Under the pieces are notes generated by a model. It saw only the letters and a program-made list of their open reading frames with translations, did not search any database and was not told the origin of the DNA. 64,000 bases of DNA from Pohlia nutans (Eukaryota > Streptophyta > Bryopsida > Bryales > Mniaceae). Location: assembly GCA_022496805.1 (NCBI GenBank), contig CM040106.1, positions 992,001-1,056,000 on the forward strand, written 5' to 3'. Made by a program: the position numbers and the translations under genes. Positions 59,545-64,000 of the stretch are shown piece after piece; within the stretch, counting starts at the first letter, position 1, and each line of letters begins with the position of its first letter.

Positions 59545-59690
59545 ACGACGCATGCAGTCTCCAAGTTAGCCAGAGCAGCTGCGACGGAGGCAACGACGAT
59601 AACGAGAGTAGCTGGAGGCCCCTTCATTGCATGCAAAGGCATCCTGCGAGAGAACATAACAATAATAACAACAACATGAGAAAGATAAGG
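59545..59690 (-). pseudogene. Duplicate of the DUF7869 gene's last exon
   Basis: On the minus strand this reads FSRRMPLHAMKGPPATLVIV and AAALANLETACVVM, parallel to FSHRMPSHAKKGPLATHIIP and SAALANLQAASAVM at the end of the larger gene. Both copies are preceded by an acceptor-like CTCGCAG or CACATAG. It lies about 560 bp downstream of the original and has lost the acidic tail. Confidence 0.7.
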
Positions 59691-59879
59691 CTCATTTTGC
59701 ATTGTCTCCAGCCAAAGTAAACGTTGTCCTGTACAAATCTCCAGCCGACTTGGCCACAGACAATGATATAGGAGAAAATGAACTCCAAGGCAATGCCGTG
59801 CATAACTAAGAGGAGTATCGGCCGGCAGCCGATAGATAGTCCACCACATAGATCTGCTGAAGAGTAGACTCCACCAAGG

Positions 59880-60090
59880 GCTTGCACACCGTGGCTGCAA
59901 GCCCCGTCGGATCGATATGTTACAAGCGTATCAGTTGTCGGCCGATAGACAAGCACGCCTTGGCTGCAATCCCCATCAGGTTTAGGGTTATAAGCGTATC
60001 GGCTGCCGGCCGATAGGCGAGCACAGCATGGCAGCAATCCCTGTCAGGTCGAAATGTTAAAGCATATCGGCTGCCGGCCGATAGGCGGCG
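59880..60090. repeat. Three tandem units of about 67 bp ending in palindromes
   Basis: Each unit has a CCTTGGCTGCAATCCCC-like phrase, ATCAGGTTTAGGGTTA or a variant, then GCGTATCGGCTGCCGGCCGATA or a variant. They lie between the DUF7869 gene and its duplicated last exon. Confidence 0.8.
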
Positions 60091-60091
60091 C

Positions 60092-63000
60092 CTAGTCGTC
60101 CGCTTCATCTTCAATGTCATGTTCCATCACAGCACTAGCGGCCTGAAGATTCGCCAATGCAGCTGATACGGACGCCTCTGGAATTATATGGGTAGCAAGT
60201 GGTCCTTTCTTGGCATGCGAGGGCATTCTATGTGAGAACAAGACAATGCTAGCGTTCACAACTTGAGGGAGACATTGCTCTTTCTGCCAACGGCGTGTCC
60301 AACACTCCCTAGCGACAACCTTGTTTCCCTCCTTCTTTGATCTCAAAGGAATCCACCATTCTACCTTAAAATTACCGTATCGGGGGCGTGGGGTAAGGTC
60401 GACACACTCTAGCACCCGTCCAAGCCAAACAGGAAGGTAATGGTCATCGCTTCGTCGACAAAGAACAAAGTCTCCAAGCAGCACGTCCCCGTATGGATTG
60501 AATGTCAACCTTGGTCTCCTCTTTGTCGGTCCACAATATGGAAAAGGGTCAACATCGTCTTCGGGCGTAGTGTCCTCGGGATTAGTTGGACTAGATCCGG
60601 AGTCCGTGGTTGCACGAGCATGATCACGAGTCCAATCTGATACCGGCCAAAATCCCTCCACAAGTTCTGCAGGCGCTGTGGGGAACGGAGAATTGATCTC
60701 CGCGTAGATTCGCTCCCAGTAAGCAACACATCCAGCCATCTCCTCAGAGTATCTTCTATTGCGGGCCATACCGGCTTTCCAAAACTCGATATACTTTGAG
60801 ATCTATATCTTGATAAAACCCTGCTTCTTTGTGCATTCACCACCCCAGGCATGCTCCTTCTCGGAATTCAATTTCCTCGGATTAACCTCCGTAACTCCCC
60901 ACAATGGCTTAAATGGAACAAGGTGTGGATCACAAGTTGGAAATCTAGGTCTACCGTGGCAATTGGCCGTCCACATCTTGACTGGAGGCCCCGGCGGGAG
61001 CCAAGATGAATCAGTTGCTTGTTTCTTGTATCTCATCACTGGCCAACCTCTATCATCTCCGTCCTCCTCGAGATGCATATCACCCAATCCATCGATTTTG
61101 TTGACACCGTCGTGGTGGAAGTCTTTAACGTATAATTTGAAATCTGCTACCTCTTGAACAAACTCGGGAATGAAGGCCACTGTCTTTTGCGAGTCCATGA
61201 AAGCCTTCATGAGATCAACTACAACGTAGGTGTTCTTCCTCTTGATAAGCTTGGACAAGTAACTGAAACGTGCATCAATGTCCTTAGGAATGTGACCAAC
61301 AATCAAGAATCCAACAATGACTTCCTTGAATATGCGTCTTGCAGTTAGCAATGAACAGAAGGCCATTACAAATCTGTTCTTGTTGTCCTTGGCGGAGTTA
61401 TCAAGTTGCAAGGAGAGCTTCTTAGGAAGAGGCACGCCGAGCGACCAGGGAGAGGAGGATTTGTACATATCCCAGTAGGGGGCGCAATAGTGGATAAGCA
61501 CCTGGACTTGCCATGTAAGAGAGCCTGAAAGAAGCTGTTTTGTAGTGGCGTGGGAAACAACTCCCGGGATTCACGAACTGGTGGCCTCTCCAGCGCTCGC
61601 AAGACACGACACAAAGATGAAATCGTAAAATTGGAATCCCCCGGCCAGAGTGTTGTAGAATAGTGTGCATACGCACCATCGCCGTGGCCATGAGTCAACA
61701 TCCCTGTACAGGAAATAGGAATCTGACCAAGACCCGCCGTGGCCTTTGTGATTCTCTGCATTCTGGGAATGGCTGTCTTAGTCGTATCCTTCTTATCATG
61801 GATAATACAAAGAAATTCAGACGGATTCCGCACGGACAGAGCACTCCAACCCGCGTATAAGTTTCGGCAAGCTCGTTGATAATTAAGATGGCGCTCTCTG
61901 TCATCGACTAATGCCTGCCACTCGTCACATCCTCTCGGATATTTTGCAATGCACTCAACAAGGAAGTCACACTCAGTGCACTTCGAGAAGTTGCTCCCAA
62001 GAGCCTTCACCTCGACATTTCTGAAATGGTTCTTTCGAAGCACACTCATAGTTGATCGTGAGACAGGTTTGTGATTACACTTCTCATTGACCTCATAGCC
62101 GGATGCAAGAGAGAGTGTTAGAACAAAGGCAAGAAAAGTCTAGCAGCTGCCGGCCGACAAGCTTTGATATCGAATCAATATGCAGGAGATTGCATAATGT
62201 ATTGGCTGACGGTCGACACACCCATCGTCGGAAGGCACAAACACATACTGCAATGATGCCTCGCATGCCCAACGGACGTGGCAAAGTGCGCAGACCCAGC
62301 GAAGACTCAGCTTGGGAAAGTTGTGTCGGTTCGCAGCCGACAGATGAACACGAACAACATGACAATGTGCAGGGAGATAAGAGGGCAGAGACGTACATGA
62401 TTCACCTGCTCACGCATATGGTCCCAATTCATTGCGGAGGAGACAACCTTCAGATTATCCGCACGCTTATTTCCAACAAGCTTGAACTCGTTAGGCATCT
62501 GGTCAGCATTTTCGTCAATGATTTTCTGCAGGGTGGCTCGGGCCTGAATAGTGTGGGGACGGGGACGAAGTGATCATGAATTTCTATGCGACCCGCTGAC
62601 GCATCCTCCCACAACTGCAGCCTTATAGACGTGGTAAGCAGATCTTGAGACGCCGTGAATAATGTACCATGCGTTCTCGCAGACGTCAACTGCTTCAAGG
62701 GTAATGAATTTCCATCCCTCGGGAGCACGAACATGAAGCTGTCTTTGGATAGCATACGCTGACTCTCTCCTAATCTCAAATGTGCAAGAGTAGAACTTGC
62801 TATGGAGAATCCTCGTGGACTCCCATGGAAACGTCTGACAGCACCGATACTTGCAACACCTCTGCGAACTAACCTTCCGAACTTCATCCTCCGAAGTCTT
62901 GAATTTCAACTTGGATACAAGGGGCTCATCTCTGGATAAGATTTTTTGACGAACAGACATGTAGGGATTTTGAGGAATGCCTTGCATGCCCGCGCAGTCC

Positions 63001-63990
63001 GTAGAGTCCATCTGAGCAGCCTCAGAGCAGAGCGTTACAATGCCTGATAGAAGTCGACCAACCTCGAGTCTCGTGCGAGATAACGGCCAACGCATTGTCG
63101 TCTTTGCAGAGATTCATGCTCGGACATGGACATTACACCAACATCTGTATGGCCAAGAATATTCTCATCGCACGCCTCATCTGGAAGACAGACTTGTATC
63201 ATTGCCCTTCCAAATAAGGAGAAATCTCGTTCAGAAGCTCGCAATACTTATTTCTCCAGAGGGGCCGATCTAGATATGGCAGACCCGAATCTGGACCCGC
63301 TTCTTGGCTGTCAGTCGAAAAGGAGGCGCTGGGAGTAGTTCCGTCTCCTAAGCTATCACTTTCAGAGCCATTTCTCGGATCGACGCTGTGGTGGAGCGGG
63401 GCTGAATGAACATTCGTCTGCGAGCCACCATCATCGCTGCGCTCGGACTCCGTGAGACCGATACCAGACTGCGCATTCCCAGTGCTTTCACAGCCTTCAA
63501 TCGTTGGTGATTCACTGTTCACTCCACTGTCGTCTGCCTCGAGCTTCACTCTCTTCAATGTAGGCAGTGTCGGCTGCCAACCGATAGGATGTTCCTCTGC
63601 AGTGGATGGATCCAGCGGCCGGACCTTGTATCCGCTCCAGATGATTCTATATCCGAGGCAATCTCCAAGGGAAGTAAGATCTGAATTCTTGCAGTATGAC
63701 GCCAAGCCTAAGAAATCCTTCTTCACCGTTATGAGTCGAACGATGACGAAAAAGCTATGAGGAACACGGAATCCCTCCCACGTTCCCTTTGGAGAACACT
63801 CCACAATGACTCCGACTCCAACACAATGATGGTCACTTCCGTCACTGTGCAAAAGAGCTACCTCCATGTTCACCGTCAGAGAAAGGAACTAGTTGATGGA
63901 CTTCTCCTCAGTAGCGTCCGGTGTCGGCTGCCAGCCGATAGGCTTGGGAGCAGTATCATTCTCATAAAAATATGGATACACATATTGCTC
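60092..63990 (-). pseudogene. DUF7869/DUF8039-like transposon gene, degenerate
   Basis: Read on minus from the window edge. First an exon with EVALLHSDGSDHHCVG and LGDCLGYRIIW, resembling the DUF8039 region of plant CACTA-type genes, then an acidic linker. Next, CCKYRCCQTFP, FYSCTFEIRRESAYAIQRQL and VDVCENAWYIIHGVSRSAY, followed by TLQKIIDENADQMPNEFK and AMNWDHMREQVN. A 305-bp intron (62396-62092) follows. Then TGMLTHGHGDGAYAHYST, LQLDNSAKDNKNRF, GFLIVGHIPKDIDARF and DLMKAFMDSQKTVAFIPEFV, the DUF7869 core with a D...N..N pattern like DDE-type enzymes. Finally YWERIYAEI, VEGFWPVSDW, DFVLCRRSDDHYLPVWLGRV and an acidic end. Stops at about 63886, 62574 and 60803 and frameshifts near 63200, 63050 and 61500 inactivate it. 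Confidence 0.72.
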
Positions 63991-64000
63991 CTCCCACACG

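Larger units (their letters stand above)
57541..63943. repeat. Palindrome family ATCGGCTGCCGGCCGAT
   Basis: At least 13 copies: about 57541, 57623, 57901, 59479, 59815, 59928, 59996, 60064, 62143, 62199, 62323, 63567 and 63920. The consensus is GTATCGGCTGCCGGCCGATA with variants in the central bases. Three copies lie in one 305-bp intron, two encode a PIGWQPT peptide in the DUF8039-like exon, the rest are between genes. GC-rich against AT-rich flanks. Not noticed outside this part of the window, apart from the related GTCGGCCGGCCTACGAC units at 57.0-57.3 kb. Confidence 0.82.

Noticed and set aside
46341..63943. CRISPR array as an explanation for the recurring palindromes
   Set aside because: Spacings are irregular (tens of bases to over 1 kb), copies lie in introns and exons, and the context is a eukaryotic nuclear genome.

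Overview
The window looks like nuclear DNA of a land plant, most likely a non-seed plant such as a moss. This rests on a plant-type RINGLET (RLT) homeobox gene with short introns (about 120-150 bp), a trichome-birefringence-like (TBL) gene fragment, plant-type Copia and L1-like retrotransposons, telomere-type CCCTAAA runs, and degenerate genes of the DUF7869 kind that I associate with moss genomes. The species assignment is inference. The window is gene-poor and repeat-rich. Almost every recognisable coding frame is transposon-derived or broken, and most lie on the minus strand.

Layout. 0.1-2.7 kb: tandem repeats and two small unidentified plus-strand frames. 5.2-6.1 kb: a dispersed AT-rich repeat carrying a tRNA-derived SINE. 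6.07-11.77 kb: a young minus-strand Copia element (two 316-bp LTRs with 2 differences) whose gag-pol frame has three in-frame TAG codons. 12.2-12.5 kb: a TBL acyltransferase fragment. 13-15.7 kb: a foldback element and a TTTATCATCC minisatellite. 16.6-17.5 kb: a pogo/Tigger element with TA target duplications. 20.2-26.2 kb: a degraded L1-like LINE inserted into a second copy of the 5-6 kb repeat. 28.6-29.9 kb: the most gene-like locus, a short RLT-type homeobox gene. 32-36 kb: degenerate tandem arrays hosting a second SINE and a foldback element. 36.5-37.7 kb: a DUF7869 fragment. 38.5-40.9 kb: a coiled-coil, transposon-like gene. 42.8-43.6 kb: a small possible spliced gene. 45.0-51.6 kb: a large multi-exon, stop-ridden gene with a ParB-like motif. 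52-58 kb: satellites, duplications and interstitial telomere-like repeats. 58.2-64 kb: an orphan frame and a long DUF7869/DUF8039-like pseudogene.

The signal I find most unusual is that the degenerate minus-strand loci each carry a private family of short palindromes. The 46.3-51.7 kb locus has at least nine copies of a 24-bp palindrome whose half is GCCAGTGGTCAA. The 57.5-64 kb locus has at least thirteen copies of a motif like ATCGGCTGCCGGCCGAT. The 37.7-41.7 kb locus is enriched in GTCGAC. Copies fall in introns, in exons in different reading frames, and between genes, and they do not cross between loci. This looks like locus-restricted spread of micro-palindromes.
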